From: DATBRV01 sp036560145
GTDB taxonomy: Bacteria; Myxococcota_A; UBA9160; SMWR01
Direction: 5' to 3'
DNA: 64,000 bases
NCBI GenBank assembly: GCA_036560145.1
Contig: DATBRV010000120.1
Span: 62,001-126,000, forward strand
The translations under genes were made by a program, and so were the position numbers. The notes under the pieces were generated by a model that saw only the letters and a program-made list of their open reading frames with translations, did not search any database and was not told the origin of the DNA. This document shows, in pieces, positions 10,501-17,786 of the stretch (the stretch's first letter is position 1; the number at the start of each line of letters is the position of its first letter).

Positions 10501-11011
10501 TGCGGCCATCCTCGCGCGCGCGCTGCGCGGCGAGTCGCCGATCAGCCACTCGGCGGCCACCTACCGGCGCGATCTCGTGCGCCGGCTGGGCGGCTACGAC
10601 GAGCGGGCGCGCTGGGTCGAGGATCTCGATCTCTGGCTGCGGCTCTCGGAGCACGGCGAGCTCGCCAACCTTCCGACCCTCGTCTGCCGCGTGCGCCATC
10701 ACGAGCGCTCGGTGAGCGAGCGGCATGCGGCCGAGCAGCTCGCGCAGGCAAGACGCGTGGCCGAGATCGCCTGCCGGCGCCGCGGGCTCGACACCTCGCT
10801 CGTCCAGCCGCGCCCCTGGCGCGCGCCCCCGGATCGCGGCTCGCGGCAGATCCTCGCGCTGGGCCGCGCGCTCTCCGCCTGGCGGATCGGCGAGCGCGGC
10901 ACCGCGCTGCGCTACGCCGCGCGCGCCCTCTGGATCCAGCCCGCGAGCCTTCCCCTCTGGCGCACGCTGGGCCACGAGCTGAAGGCGAGCCTGCTGCGCG
11001 GACCCACATGA
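7565..11011 (+). CDS. Four-domain fusion: GT4 - methyltransferase - polysaccharide pyruvyltransferase - GT2
   Basis: 1148 aa from ATG 7565 (ATG 7526 is in frame but lies within the putative promoter). Residues about 10-310 are a GT4 domain (RILLLADRPGWAYDTAARAI; ASTDEGEPLTLIEGMACGVFPV). Residues about 345-480 are a class I SAM methyltransferase (DSVLDLGCG). Residues about 496-830 match polysaccharide pyruvyltransferases (LLDASHTSTNSGDAVITDAI; IIPLGLGAS; VRDPDSLRFVERLG). Residues about 842-1148 are a GT2 domain (LLPVHDAERYLPEAIES; DDGSRDGS; DADD) with an Arg/Ala-rich tail. Each domain type is common in polysaccharide loci, but joining all four in one chain is unusual. The likely role is two sugar additions plus methyl and ketal-pyruvate decoration of the same glycan. 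The stop overlaps the next start (ATGA). Confidence 0.9.
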   Translation: METLRTTASRNPRILLLADRPGWAYDTAARAIADRLAGDFEFRIEYVRDKPDLSRWPFDILHVFFWGETHHRDFVSDPRRVVKEVSSHRWANLAVFGHLTPEQMARRHLADAATLTATSRRLQRIFEPFREVHWCPNGFDPASFGLRRERTGPLRIGWAGNRDDSCKGLYDILEPAAAGGYEIVVAGGDVEPAQMVEFYNSIDVLCVASTDEGEPLTLIEGMACGVFPVAVDVGIVPELVRHGENGLIVERSAAAFRAAFQWCEAHLDEVRSAGRENAGSLLATRTWDAVAVHWREVFERALRLARSGSEPRTAADRTWQANLGTNDTLAQWPERAQAAARLLAELPIRTGDSVLDLGCGQQTIRRWLPSGTRYLPVDRLARTPDTQVLDLEHEFPTGRHRAAVVLGLLEYLERPLDLLSRIARAVDFCVFSLNGDPDPERRRRQHWKPRVAPELLERHLRSLGGRVHRRVDLGRGLELFAIDFSAGVGRHAGPGRRLALLDASHTSTNSGDAVITDAIRRMLGPNAFETFPLLEPLRDAQIEAVNACDAVILCGTNLYQQRFACALSEAIVRRIRVPIIPLGLGASAPIGELPAMNAGDARVVREIHDRCEVASVRDPDSLRFVERLGVQNAVLTGCPVLFHGLVPPDFAARPEGPLHLAIRARLLHVAERWLEKEIEILEAICRDLRPVLVLQSPFDVPIAEDLARRFGVEFSWDPRTDSCEPLLRSIAAAGRTAGFRLHFGMLGLSHGRAATLIGSDTRVASFCEMMGIPWHDVRSCRAEDVVRELREPAAGLERFPGRWQELRAAMAAMLDANGLPHQLGEQAASREPARVETAQRTAPRVTVLLPVHDAERYLPEAIESVLAQSFCDFELLAIDDGSRDGSAAILDAYARRDYRVRVVRRPHAGLVATLNAGLELARAELIARLDADDVALPQRLESQLARLAREPELVCIGGGFELIDEAGRAFDRAFPPCDHAAILARALRGESPISHSAATYRRDLVRRLGGYDERARWVEDLDLWLRLSEHGELANLPTLVCRVRHHERSVSERHAAEQLAQARRVAEIACRRRGLDTSLVQPRPWRAPPDRGSRQILALGRALSAWRIGERGTALRYAARALWIQPASLPLWRTLGHELKASLLRGPT

Positions 11012-11940
11012 CGTCGCTGAGCGTCGTGATGCCGGTCTACGACGCGGAGCGCTGGGTCGCCGCCGCGGTCGAGAGCCTGCTGCGCCAGACCCACACCGAC
11101 TTCGAGCTGCTGATCTTCGACGACGGCTCGCGCGACCGCACGCTGGAGATCATCGAAGCCTTCCAGGATCCCCGCATCCGCCTGCACCGCCGGCCGCACG
11201 CGGGCTATTCGATCTGGCTGCGCGAGGGCGTCCAGCTCGCGCGCGGGGAGTACCTCGCGCGCATGGACGCCGACGACGTGGCCCGGCCGCAGCGCTTCGA
11301 GCTACAGCTCGCCCATCTCCGGCGACACCCGGAGTGCGTGGCGCTCGGCAGCGAGGTGCTGCTGGTCGATCCCGAAGGCCGCCCGCTGGGCGAGCGCGGC
11401 GTTCCGCTCCGGCACGAGGCGATCGAAGCCGACCTGCTCGCGGGGCGCGGCGGCTCGCTGGTGCACCCGTCGGCGATCTTCCGGCGCGAAGCGCTGCTCG
11501 CGGTCGGGGGCTACCGGCCGGAATGCGAGCCGGCCGAGGACCTCGACCTCTACCTCCGGCTCGCGGAGAAGGGACGCCTCGCCAACCTGCGCGACACCCT
11601 GCTCGAGCATCGCCTGCACATCGGCAAGGTGAGCGCCGAGCGCGCCGGGGAGCAGCGGCGGCAGCTGCTCGCGATCCTGCGCGACGCGCGGATGCGACGC
11701 GGCCTCCCGCCCGAGGCGGTCTCGCTTCCGCCCGTCGCGGAGCGGTTGTCCGCGGTCGACTACTGGCACTACTGGGCGCGCAGCGCGATCCGCGCCCGCC
11801 GGCTTCCGATCGCGCGCCGCTACGCGCTCGCCGCGCTGATCCGGCAGCCCGTCGCCCGCCGCTCCTGGAAGCTGCTGGCGAGCGCCCTGCTCGGCCGGCG
11901 GGCCCACGGCCTGAAGCGCCTGCGCGAGCTGCTGCGATGA
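11008..11940 (+). CDS. GT2-family glycosyltransferase
   Basis: 310 aa. The GT-A fold shows SVVMPVYDAERWVAAAVESLL at the start, DDGS at 38-41 and the metal-binding DADD at 87-90, followed by HPSAIFRREALLAVGGYRP and EDLDLYLRLAEKGRLANL, the acceptor-side motifs of this family. The last 60 residues form an alpha-helical tail (ARRYALAALIRQP...SWKLLASALLG) that recurs in the next gene and at the end of the fusion protein, so the three are tandem paralogues. It overlaps its neighbours by four bases on both sides, indicating tight translational coupling. It should act as an inverting transferase on the growing chain; the sugar is unknown. Confidence 0.9.
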   Translation: MTSLSVVMPVYDAERWVAAAVESLLRQTHTDFELLIFDDGSRDRTLEIIEAFQDPRIRLHRRPHAGYSIWLREGVQLARGEYLARMDADDVARPQRFELQLAHLRRHPECVALGSEVLLVDPEGRPLGERGVPLRHEAIEADLLAGRGGSLVHPSAIFRREALLAVGGYRPECEPAEDLDLYLRLAEKGRLANLRDTLLEHRLHIGKVSAERAGEQRRQLLAILRDARMRRGLPPEAVSLPPVAERLSAVDYWHYWARSAIRARRLPIARRYALAALIRQPVARRSWKLLASALLGRRAHGLKRLRELLR

Positions 11941-12905
11941 AGCCGCAGGTGAGCGTCACCATGGCGGTCCACGACGCCGAGCGATATCTCGGCGCCGCCC
12001 TCGAGAGCATCGAGCGCCAGAGCTTCCCGGACTTCGAGCTGATCGCCGTCGACGACGGCTCGCGCGACGGCTCGCTGGCGATCCTCCAGCGCCACGCCGC
12101 GCGGGATCCGCGCCTGCGGGTGATCGCGCGGCCCCACTCGGGGATCGCCGTCACGCGCAACGCCGCGCTGGCCGCGGCCCAGGCGGACCTGGTGGCGGTG
12201 ATGGACGCCGACGACGTCGCGCATCCCGAGCGCCTCGCGCGGCAAGTGGCGCACCTGCGATCGCACCCCGAGATCGTGGCGCTGGGAGCCGGCGCCCTGA
12301 TCATCGATCCCGAAGGCTGGCCGATCCGCCGGCTCGAGGCGCCGCTCGAGCACGCCGCGATCGACGCGGCCCTGATGCGGGGACGGGGAGAAGCGCTCGT
12401 GCACCCCTCGGTCGTCTTCCGGCGCGACTCCCTGCTCGCCGCCTCGGGCTACCGCGAGGGCATCGACAGCGTCGAAGACCTCGACCTCTGCCTGCGCCTC
12501 GCCGAGCGCGGGCGCCTGGCCAATCTGCCGGAGACGCTGCTCGAGTACCGCCATCACCTGCGCAAGTCGACCTACGCGCTGGGGAGCGAGCACCGCCGGC
12601 TCGCGAACCGGGTGCTGCGCGACGCGCAGCTCCGGCGCGGGCTCGACGCCGCGAGCGGCTACCAGATGCCGGCGCTCGCGGGCGAGACGCCCGCCGTCGA
12701 CTATCGCTGCGAGTGGGTGCGCCAGGCCGTGATCGGCGGAAACCTCGCGACCGCGCGCAAGCACGCACTCGCCGTGCTGCGCGAGCAGCCCGGGCGGGCT
12801 CGCAGCTGGCAGCTGCTCGCGCGCGCCCTCTTCGGCTTGCGCAGCGAGCCCCTCCGGCGCTGGCTCGGGCGTCCGGGCGCCGCCGTGAACGGAGCCGGCC
12901 GATGA
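11937..12905 (+). CDS. GT2-family glycosyltransferase, paralogue of its neighbour
   Basis: 322 aa. DDGS lies at 39-42 and DADD at 90-93; the acceptor-side segment HPSVVFRRDSLLAASGYREGIDSVEDLDLCLRLAERGRLANL is nearly superimposable on that of the upstream paralogue. The C-terminal tail again reads ARKHALAVLREQP...SWQLLARALFG. Between the two copies the catalytic motifs and tail are conserved while loops differ, so they probably act on different linkages. The start ATG overlaps the previous stop, and its own stop overlaps the next ATG. Confidence 0.9.
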   Translation: MKPQVSVTMAVHDAERYLGAALESIERQSFPDFELIAVDDGSRDGSLAILQRHAARDPRLRVIARPHSGIAVTRNAALAAAQADLVAVMDADDVAHPERLARQVAHLRSHPEIVALGAGALIIDPEGWPIRRLEAPLEHAAIDAALMRGRGEALVHPSVVFRRDSLLAASGYREGIDSVEDLDLCLRLAERGRLANLPETLLEYRHHLRKSTYALGSEHRRLANRVLRDAQLRRGLDAASGYQMPALAGETPAVDYRCEWVRQAVIGGNLATARKHALAVLREQPGRARSWQLLARALFGLRSEPLRRWLGRPGAAVNGAGR

Positions 12906-14659
12906 GCGAGGCGGCCGACGCAACGATCCACGTCGCCTGCGCCGCCGACGATCGCTTCGCGATGCCGCTCGCGGTCACCCTGCGCTCGGCGCTCGACGCG
13001 ATCTCCGAGCCGCACCGGCTCGAGGTGCACGTGCTCGACGGCGGGATCCGCCCCTCGAATCGTGAGCGGCTGGAGCGCACGCTCGACTCGCCGCGCGTTC
13101 GCCTGCGCTTCGTGACGCCCCCCGCCGACGCGCTCCGGGAGATCCCGCGCAGCGGCCGCTTCACGCCGGCCGCGTTCTATCGGCTGCTGGCGGACCGCCT
13201 GCTGCCGGCCTCGCTGCCGCGCGCGCTCTACCTCGACGCCGACCTGGTGGTGGTGGCGGATCTCGCGCGCCTGTGGGACGAGCCGCTGCGGGGGCTACCG
13301 CTGCTCGCGGTGCGCGACGCCGGCGCCCCGACCGTATCCTCGCCGTGGGGCCTGTTGAACCACCGCGAGCTCGGCCTCGCGCCGGACCTCGCGTACTTCA
13401 ACTCCGGGGTCCTCTCGCTCGACCTCGCGCGTTGGCGGCAGGAGGAGATCGGCGAGCAGCTGCTCCGCTACCTCGCGACACACAAGAACGTGATCCGCTG
13501 GCCCGACCAGGACACGATGAACGCGGTGCTGGCGGGCCGCTGGGGCGAGCTGGATCCGCGCTGGAACCAGATGCCCCAGGCCCGGGAGACTCGCGATCCC
13601 TGGATCCTCCACTTCTCCACCTGGTCGAAGCCTTGGCACTGGGACTGCGCGCACCCCGAGCGCGCGCGCTTCTTCGAGGTCCTCGACCGCACGGCCTGGG
13701 CGGGCTGGCGACCCCGCAAGGGGCTCCGGGACACGCAGGCGGTGCGGCAGGGGAAGAGGATTGCGCGCGGCGCCGCTCGCGCCCTGCGCAGCGCGGGCGG
13801 GCGCTGGCTTCGCAGCCACTACCGGAGCGCGCACGCGCTCGGGCGGGCCCGCTATGCGCTGGCGCACCGCGCGCAGCGGAATCTCCCGCCGCTGCTCGTG
13901 CATCAGATGGGGAAGGTGGGCTCCCTCTCGGTGCTCGAGATGCTGCGCGAAGCGTGTCCGGAGCGCGATCTCCACCACGTCCACTTCCTGGCGCCGGAAT
14001 CGATCGCCGGAGAGGCGCGCATGTTCCGGAAGGGCTTCGCGCGCACCCACCGGATCGACGAGCATCACTTCGCCAGCCTACACCTGCGGGCGCGCCTCGA
14101 CGCCGACCCCGCGCAGCGCTGGCAGGTGGTGACGCTGACGCGCGATCCGGTCGCGCGGAATCTCTCCGCCTTCTTCCACAACCTCGCCTATGCCGCGCCC
14201 GAGCTGGCCGTCCGCGTCGAGCGCGGCGACTACACCGAGATTGCGGACGAGCTGCGCCGCCTGCTGGAGGCCACGCCCTGGTGGTGGAGGAATCCGCTCG
14301 AATGGTTCGACCGCGAGCTCGCGCCGGTCTTCGGCGTCGACGTCTTTGCGCAGCCCTTTGCGCGGGAGCGCGGCTGGAGCATCCACCGCTCGGAGCGGGC
14401 CGACGTGCTGGTGCTGAGGGTCGAGGACCTCTCACGCGTCGCGGGCGAGGCCTTCGAGGCCTTCCTCGGCGTCCCGCGCATCCGGTCTGCGCGACGCAAC
14501 ACCGGAGAGCACAAGCCCTACGCCGCCGCCTATCGCGAGCTGGCCCGCAGCCTCGCGCTCGACCCGGAGTTCCTCGACGGCATCTACGGGGCGTGGCGCA
14601 CGCGCCATTTCTACACCGATCCGGAGATCGCGGCCTTCCGCTCTCGCTGGACCCGCTGA
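12902..14659 (+). CDS. Fusion of GT8 glycosyltransferase and capsular sulfotransferase-like domain
   Basis: 585 aa. Residues about 7-280 are a GT8 retaining galactosyl/glucosyl transferase: IHVACAADDRFAMPLAVTLRSAL, LYLDADLVV with the DxD at 112-114, FNSGVLSLDL, DQDTMNAV and HFSTWSKPW. After a basic linker, residues from about 325 to the end resemble the putative capsular polysaccharide synthesis (NKWYS) family. That half begins LLVHQMGKVGSLSVLEML, like the PAPS-binding P-loop of sulfotransferases, and continues with TLTRDPVARNLSAFFHN (3'-phosphate-binding-like Arg/Ser) and LRVEDLS. The protein probably adds a hexose and then sulfates it or a neighbouring residue. Sulfation is inferred from the motif, not from a close match. 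It is the last gene of the + operon and converges on the - operon five bases away. Confidence 0.85.
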   Translation: MSEAADATIHVACAADDRFAMPLAVTLRSALDAISEPHRLEVHVLDGGIRPSNRERLERTLDSPRVRLRFVTPPADALREIPRSGRFTPAAFYRLLADRLLPASLPRALYLDADLVVVADLARLWDEPLRGLPLLAVRDAGAPTVSSPWGLLNHRELGLAPDLAYFNSGVLSLDLARWRQEEIGEQLLRYLATHKNVIRWPDQDTMNAVLAGRWGELDPRWNQMPQARETRDPWILHFSTWSKPWHWDCAHPERARFFEVLDRTAWAGWRPRKGLRDTQAVRQGKRIARGAARALRSAGGRWLRSHYRSAHALGRARYALAHRAQRNLPPLLVHQMGKVGSLSVLEMLREACPERDLHHVHFLAPESIAGEARMFRKGFARTHRIDEHHFASLHLRARLDADPAQRWQVVTLTRDPVARNLSAFFHNLAYAAPELAVRVERGDYTEIADELRRLLEATPWWWRNPLEWFDRELAPVFGVDVFAQPFARERGWSIHRSERADVLVLRVEDLSRVAGEAFEAFLGVPRIRSARRNTGEHKPYAAAYRELARSLALDPEFLDGIYGAWRTRHFYTDPEIAAFRSRWTR

Positions 14660-14664
14660 CGGGA

Positions 14665-15801
14665 TCAGCGGTACATCCCCGAGATCTGCTGCGCGATCCC
14701 CTCCCACGCGTAGCTCTCCAGCGAGACCTCGCGCGCGGCAGCGCCGAGCGCCTCGCGGCGGGCGTCCTCGCGGGCCAGCGCCAGGATCTCGCGGGCTAGG
14801 CGCGGCGGCTTGCTGGTGTCGCAGAGCACGCCCTCGACGCCGTCGTCGAGATACTCGCGGAACCCGGGGATGTCGGAGGCGATCACCGCCTTGCCGAAGC
14901 TCATCGCCAGCAGCAGCGCTCCGCTCTGATCGACGTGGTGGTACGGGAAGACGACCACGTCGGCCATCCGCAGCAGCGCGACGAGCTCGGGATCGGTCGA
15001 GAATCGGGGGCGGAGCCGGATGCGCGCCTTCGCCTCGCTGCGCTCGATCGCGGACTCCAGCGCGCGCGCCAGCGCGGGCTCCGCCGCGCCCGCGATCACG
15101 AGATGGAGATCCTCCGCCTTGGCCAGCAGCTCGAAGGCCTCCAGCAGACGCTCCACGCCCTTGTAGGGCCGGATCAGCCCGAAGAAGAGCACCACGCGCG
15201 CGTCCTGCGGGATGTCGAAGCTGCTGCGGCAGGCGGCGCCGCCGTCGGCCGGGTGGGCTTCGACGAAGCCCTCGTAGTTCCCGTGCGGAACCAGCAGCAG
15301 CTTCTCCGGAGCGACGCCGAACTCGGCGATCAGCCGGTCGCGCGTGTGGGAGCTGAGCACGTGGATCCGGTCGGCGAGTCGGTACCAGCGCCGGTAGAAG
15401 CCGGCGTGCCAGGAGCGCGGCTCGTGGGGCACGGCGTTGTGCGCGGTGATCACCAGCCGGCGCAGGAACCGGCGCAGCGCGAAGTAGACCGGCGCCTCGA
15501 GGGCGGTGACCCGAAACGACTGGACGTGGACCGCGTCGCGGCGATGGCGCCAGAGCTCGAAGGCGAGGCGCGCGGTGCCGGCCAGCTCGCGCACCAGCTT
15601 GCGCAGCCGCCAGCGCCTTCCGCCGTAGCCCGGCAGCACCGGCAGCAGCCGGGCGCCGTCGCACGGCGCGAGGCGGGTATCGTCGACCGTCAGCACCGTG
15701 AGGCGCACGCGCTGCGCGAGCGCGCGCACCAGCTCCACCCCGTAGGCGTTCCCGCCCGAGAGGCTCTCGACCAGCAGCACCCGCGCGCGCGGCTCCGCCA
15801 T
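14665..15801 (-). CDS. GT4-family glycosyltransferase
   Basis: 378 aa from ATG 15801. The start RARVLLVESLSGGNAYGVELVRALAQR and the C-terminal half (LLVPHGNYEGF; VLFFGLIRPYKGVERLLEAF; YHHVDQSGALLLAMSFGKAVIASDIPGF) are textbook GT-B. The donor site segment, Asp-Gln-Ser-Gly-Ala-Leu-Leu-Leu-Ala, replaces the first Glu of E-x7-E, as in some family members. It is the distal gene of the WecG - epimerase - GT4 operon, five bases after the epimerase stop. It presumably uses or follows the sugar made by the epimerase. Acceptor and linkage are unknown. Confidence 0.9.
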   Translation of the reverse strand: MAEPRARVLLVESLSGGNAYGVELVRALAQRVRLTVLTVDDTRLAPCDGARLLPVLPGYGGRRWRLRKLVRELAGTARLAFELWRHRRDAVHVQSFRVTALEAPVYFALRRFLRRLVITAHNAVPHEPRSWHAGFYRRWYRLADRIHVLSSHTRDRLIAEFGVAPEKLLLVPHGNYEGFVEAHPADGGAACRSSFDIPQDARVVLFFGLIRPYKGVERLLEAFELLAKAEDLHLVIAGAAEPALARALESAIERSEAKARIRLRPRFSTDPELVALLRMADVVVFPYHHVDQSGALLLAMSFGKAVIASDIPGFREYLDDGVEGVLCDTSKPPRLAREILALAREDARREALGAAAREVSLESYAWEGIAQQISGMYR

Positions 15802-15806
15802 CCGCG

Positions 15807-16787
15807 TCAGCCCGGAAGCCGGTTCTGGGCGCGCAGGCGCGACTCGATCCAGCGGTAGGTGAGCTCGAGACCGCGCTCGAGGCTGGTGGTCGGCACCCAG
15901 CCGAGCACCTGACGCAGGCGCGTGTTGTCGCTGTTGCGGCCGCGCACGCCCTGGGGCTTGCTGGTGTCGTAGCGGAGCTTCACGGACTTTCCGGCGATGA
16001 AGGACACCATGCGCACCAGCTCCTCGATCGAGACGAGCCGGTCCTGGCCGAGGTTGAGCGGCTCGCGGTGCTGGGAGCGCATCAGCCGGTGGATGCCCTC
16101 GACGCAGTCGTCGATGTAGCAATAGGAGCGCGTCTGCTGGCCGTCGCCCCAGACCTCGATCTCGTCGTTCGGGCTGGCCAGCGCGATCTTGCGACAGAAG
16201 GCGGCCGGCGACTTCTCGCGCCCGCCCTCGAAGGTGCCGAGCGGGCCGAAGATGTTGTGAAAGCGCACGATCCTCGTCTCGAGCCCGTGGTCCTCGAAGT
16301 AATGCCGGCACTGGCGCTCAGCGAACAGCTTCTCCCAGCCGTAGCCGTCCTCGGCGTCCGCCGGGTAGGCGCTCTCCTCGCGCAGCGGCGCCACGTCGGG
16401 ACGGTCCTGGAGATAGCGCGGATAGACGCAGGCCGAAGACGTGAACAGGTAGCGGCGCACGCCGTTCTCGCGCGCCGCCTCCAGCATGTGCAGGTTGATC
16501 AGGGCGCTGTCGTGCATGATCACGGCCTTGTTGGCCTCGATGAAGCCGATCCCGCCCATGTTGGCCGCCAGGCCGTAGACCTCCTCGATTCCCTGGGTAG
16601 CGCGCTGGCAGCTCTCCCAGCGGCGCAGGTCGAGCAGCTCGAACTCGTGGGCGGCGGTGGCCTCGAACTCGGGCGGCTTCACGTCGACGCCGCGCACGCG
16701 GTAGCCGCGCGCCACCAGGTACTTGCACAGGTGGTGGCCGATGAAGCCGCCGGCGCCGGTTACCAGGACGCGCGTCTCCTCGGTCAT
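15807..16787 (-). CDS. NAD-dependent epimerase resembling GDP-mannose 3,5-epimerase
   Basis: 326 aa. This is an extended short-chain dehydrogenase fold: GAGGFIG at 11-17, the Tyr-x3-Lys pair at Y149/K153, and AANMGGIGFIEANKAVIMHDS at about 74-94. Segments found in plant GDP-mannose 3,5-epimerase are kept: SSACVYP with Cys120, GGREKSPAAFCRK, WGDGQQTRSYCYIDDCVEG and GVRGRNSDNT. In the characterised enzyme the Cys and Lys act as acid and base at C3 and C5. The likely product is GDP-L-galactose or GDP-L-gulose for the local glycan. Assignment to this subfamily rests on motif recall; related NDP-sugar epimerases remain possible. Its ATG overlaps the WecG-like stop by four bases (ATGA). Confidence 0.88.
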   Translation of the reverse strand: MTEETRVLVTGAGGFIGHHLCKYLVARGYRVRGVDVKPPEFEATAAHEFELLDLRRWESCQRATQGIEEVYGLAANMGGIGFIEANKAVIMHDSALINLHMLEAARENGVRRYLFTSSACVYPRYLQDRPDVAPLREESAYPADAEDGYGWEKLFAERQCRHYFEDHGLETRIVRFHNIFGPLGTFEGGREKSPAAFCRKIALASPNDEIEVWGDGQQTRSYCYIDDCVEGIHRLMRSQHREPLNLGQDRLVSIEELVRMVSFIAGKSVKLRYDTSKPQGVRGRNSDNTRLRQVLGWVPTTSLERGLELTYRWIESRLRAQNRLPG

Positions 16788-17629
16788 GCCGCCTCGCCGC
16801 CGCGGAGCTGCCGCGCGAGATGGAAGACGAAACGGGGATTCTGGATCAGGTAGCGCCTCCAGAGCCGGCGCGGCTCGCTCGCCAGCCGGAAGAGCCATTC
16901 GAGGCCCGCGCGCTGCAGCCAGCCCGGCGCCTGGCGCTTGCTGCCGGCCAGGAAGTCGAAGGCCGCGCCCACCCCCAGCATCACGCAGGGTAGCGCCTCG
17001 CGGTGCGCCGCCATCCAGCGCTCCTGCTTGGGGCAGCCGAGGCCCACGAACAGGATCCGCGCGCCCGAGGCCTCGATCGCCTGCACGCTGGCCGCGTCCT
17101 CCTCCTCGGTCTCCGGCCGGAAGGGAGGGCTGGCCGCGAACGCGACGCGCAGCAGCGGATGCTTCTCCAGCAGCCGCTCGCGCAGGCGCTCCAGCACCTC
17201 GGGGCTCCCGCCGTACAAACCGACCGGCAGGCCGCACTCCTCGGCCCGGCGGCAGACCAGACGCATCAGCGTCGGCCCGTACACGCGACGGGTCTCGGGG
17301 AGGCCGAGCCCGCGCAGCGCCCAGACCAGCGGTACACCATCGGGGGTCACCAGATCGGCGGCGTTCACGCTGCGCTGGAAGTCGGGCGCGTCGAAGGCCT
17401 CCATCACCATGTGGACGGTCGCGACGCACACCATGCCGCCGGCGCCGGCCTCGGCGAGATCGAGCACCGCGTCGGCCGCGACGCTGGTGCGCAGCCCGTC
17501 CACCCGCATGCCCAGGATCCGGCGCGAGCCCACGCCGGCCAGCGAAGACGAGAGCGCGTGCCGATCGCGCTTGCGCGGCGGTGCGGACCCTCGCTCGTCC
17601 GGTGCGTCGGGGTTCAAGCCGGGATCCAT
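16784..17629 (-). CDS. WecG/TagA/CpsF-family glycosyltransferase
   Basis: 281 aa from ATG 17629; the conserved part begins near residue 38 (ILGMRVDGL), so the first 37 residues may be an overlong N-terminus. Family hallmarks are VATVHMVMEAFDAPDFQRSVNAADLVTPDGVPLVWALR, the YGP segment, GLYGGSPEVLERL and VGLGCPKQERWMAAH. WecG/TagA enzymes add N-acetylmannosamine (or its uronic acid) to undecaprenyl-PP-GlcNAc, the second step of assembly. The gene leads the - operon and has a well-matched sigma28-like motif 33 bases upstream. The enzyme probably acts right after the phosphoglycosyl transferase at 1022-2407. Confidence 0.92.
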   Translation of the reverse strand: MDPGLNPDAPDERGSAPPRKRDRHALSSSLAGVGSRRILGMRVDGLRTSVAADAVLDLAEAGAGGMVCVATVHMVMEAFDAPDFQRSVNAADLVTPDGVPLVWALRGLGLPETRRVYGPTLMRLVCRRAEECGLPVGLYGGSPEVLERLRERLLEKHPLLRVAFAASPPFRPETEEEDAASVQAIEASGARILFVGLGCPKQERWMAAHREALPCVMLGVGAAFDFLAGSKRQAPGWLQRAGLEWLFRLASEPRRLWRRYLIQNPRFVFHLARQLRGGEAA

Positions 17630-17661
17630 GGTGGGCTGCGGGGTTGCCTGCGAGCCTGCGT

Positions 17662-17687
17662 ATCGGCAGGGAGCCGCCCCCGATTGA
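17662..17687 (-). promoter_or_regulatory. Sigma28-like motif TCAA-N16-GCCGATAC before the WecG-epimerase-GT operon
   Basis: On the minus strand TCAA (17687-17684) is followed 16 bases on by GCCGATAC (17667-17660), the closest match in the window to the sigma28 -10 consensus GCCGATAA. It lies 33 bases upstream of ATG 17629 and is paired with an oppositely oriented copy at 17724. Confidence 0.6.
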
Positions 17688-17723
17688 GCCCTCCGGCGCC
17701 CTCGCGGATGCGCAGCTTCCGCC

Positions 17724-17749
17724 TCAAGCTGCGTGCCGGCATTGCCGAT
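17724..17749 (+). promoter_or_regulatory. Sigma28-like motif TCAA-N16-GCCGAT before the lipoprotein operon
   Basis: TCAA is at 17724-17727 and GCCGAT at 17744-17749, 38 bases before ATG 17787. The sequence TTCCGCCTCAA around the first half is identical in the copy at 2513, suggesting that a few bases upstream also matter. Confidence 0.55.
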
Positions 17750-17786
17750 CCAGTGCCATCCGCCGACCCCGAGGTTGAGACCATCC

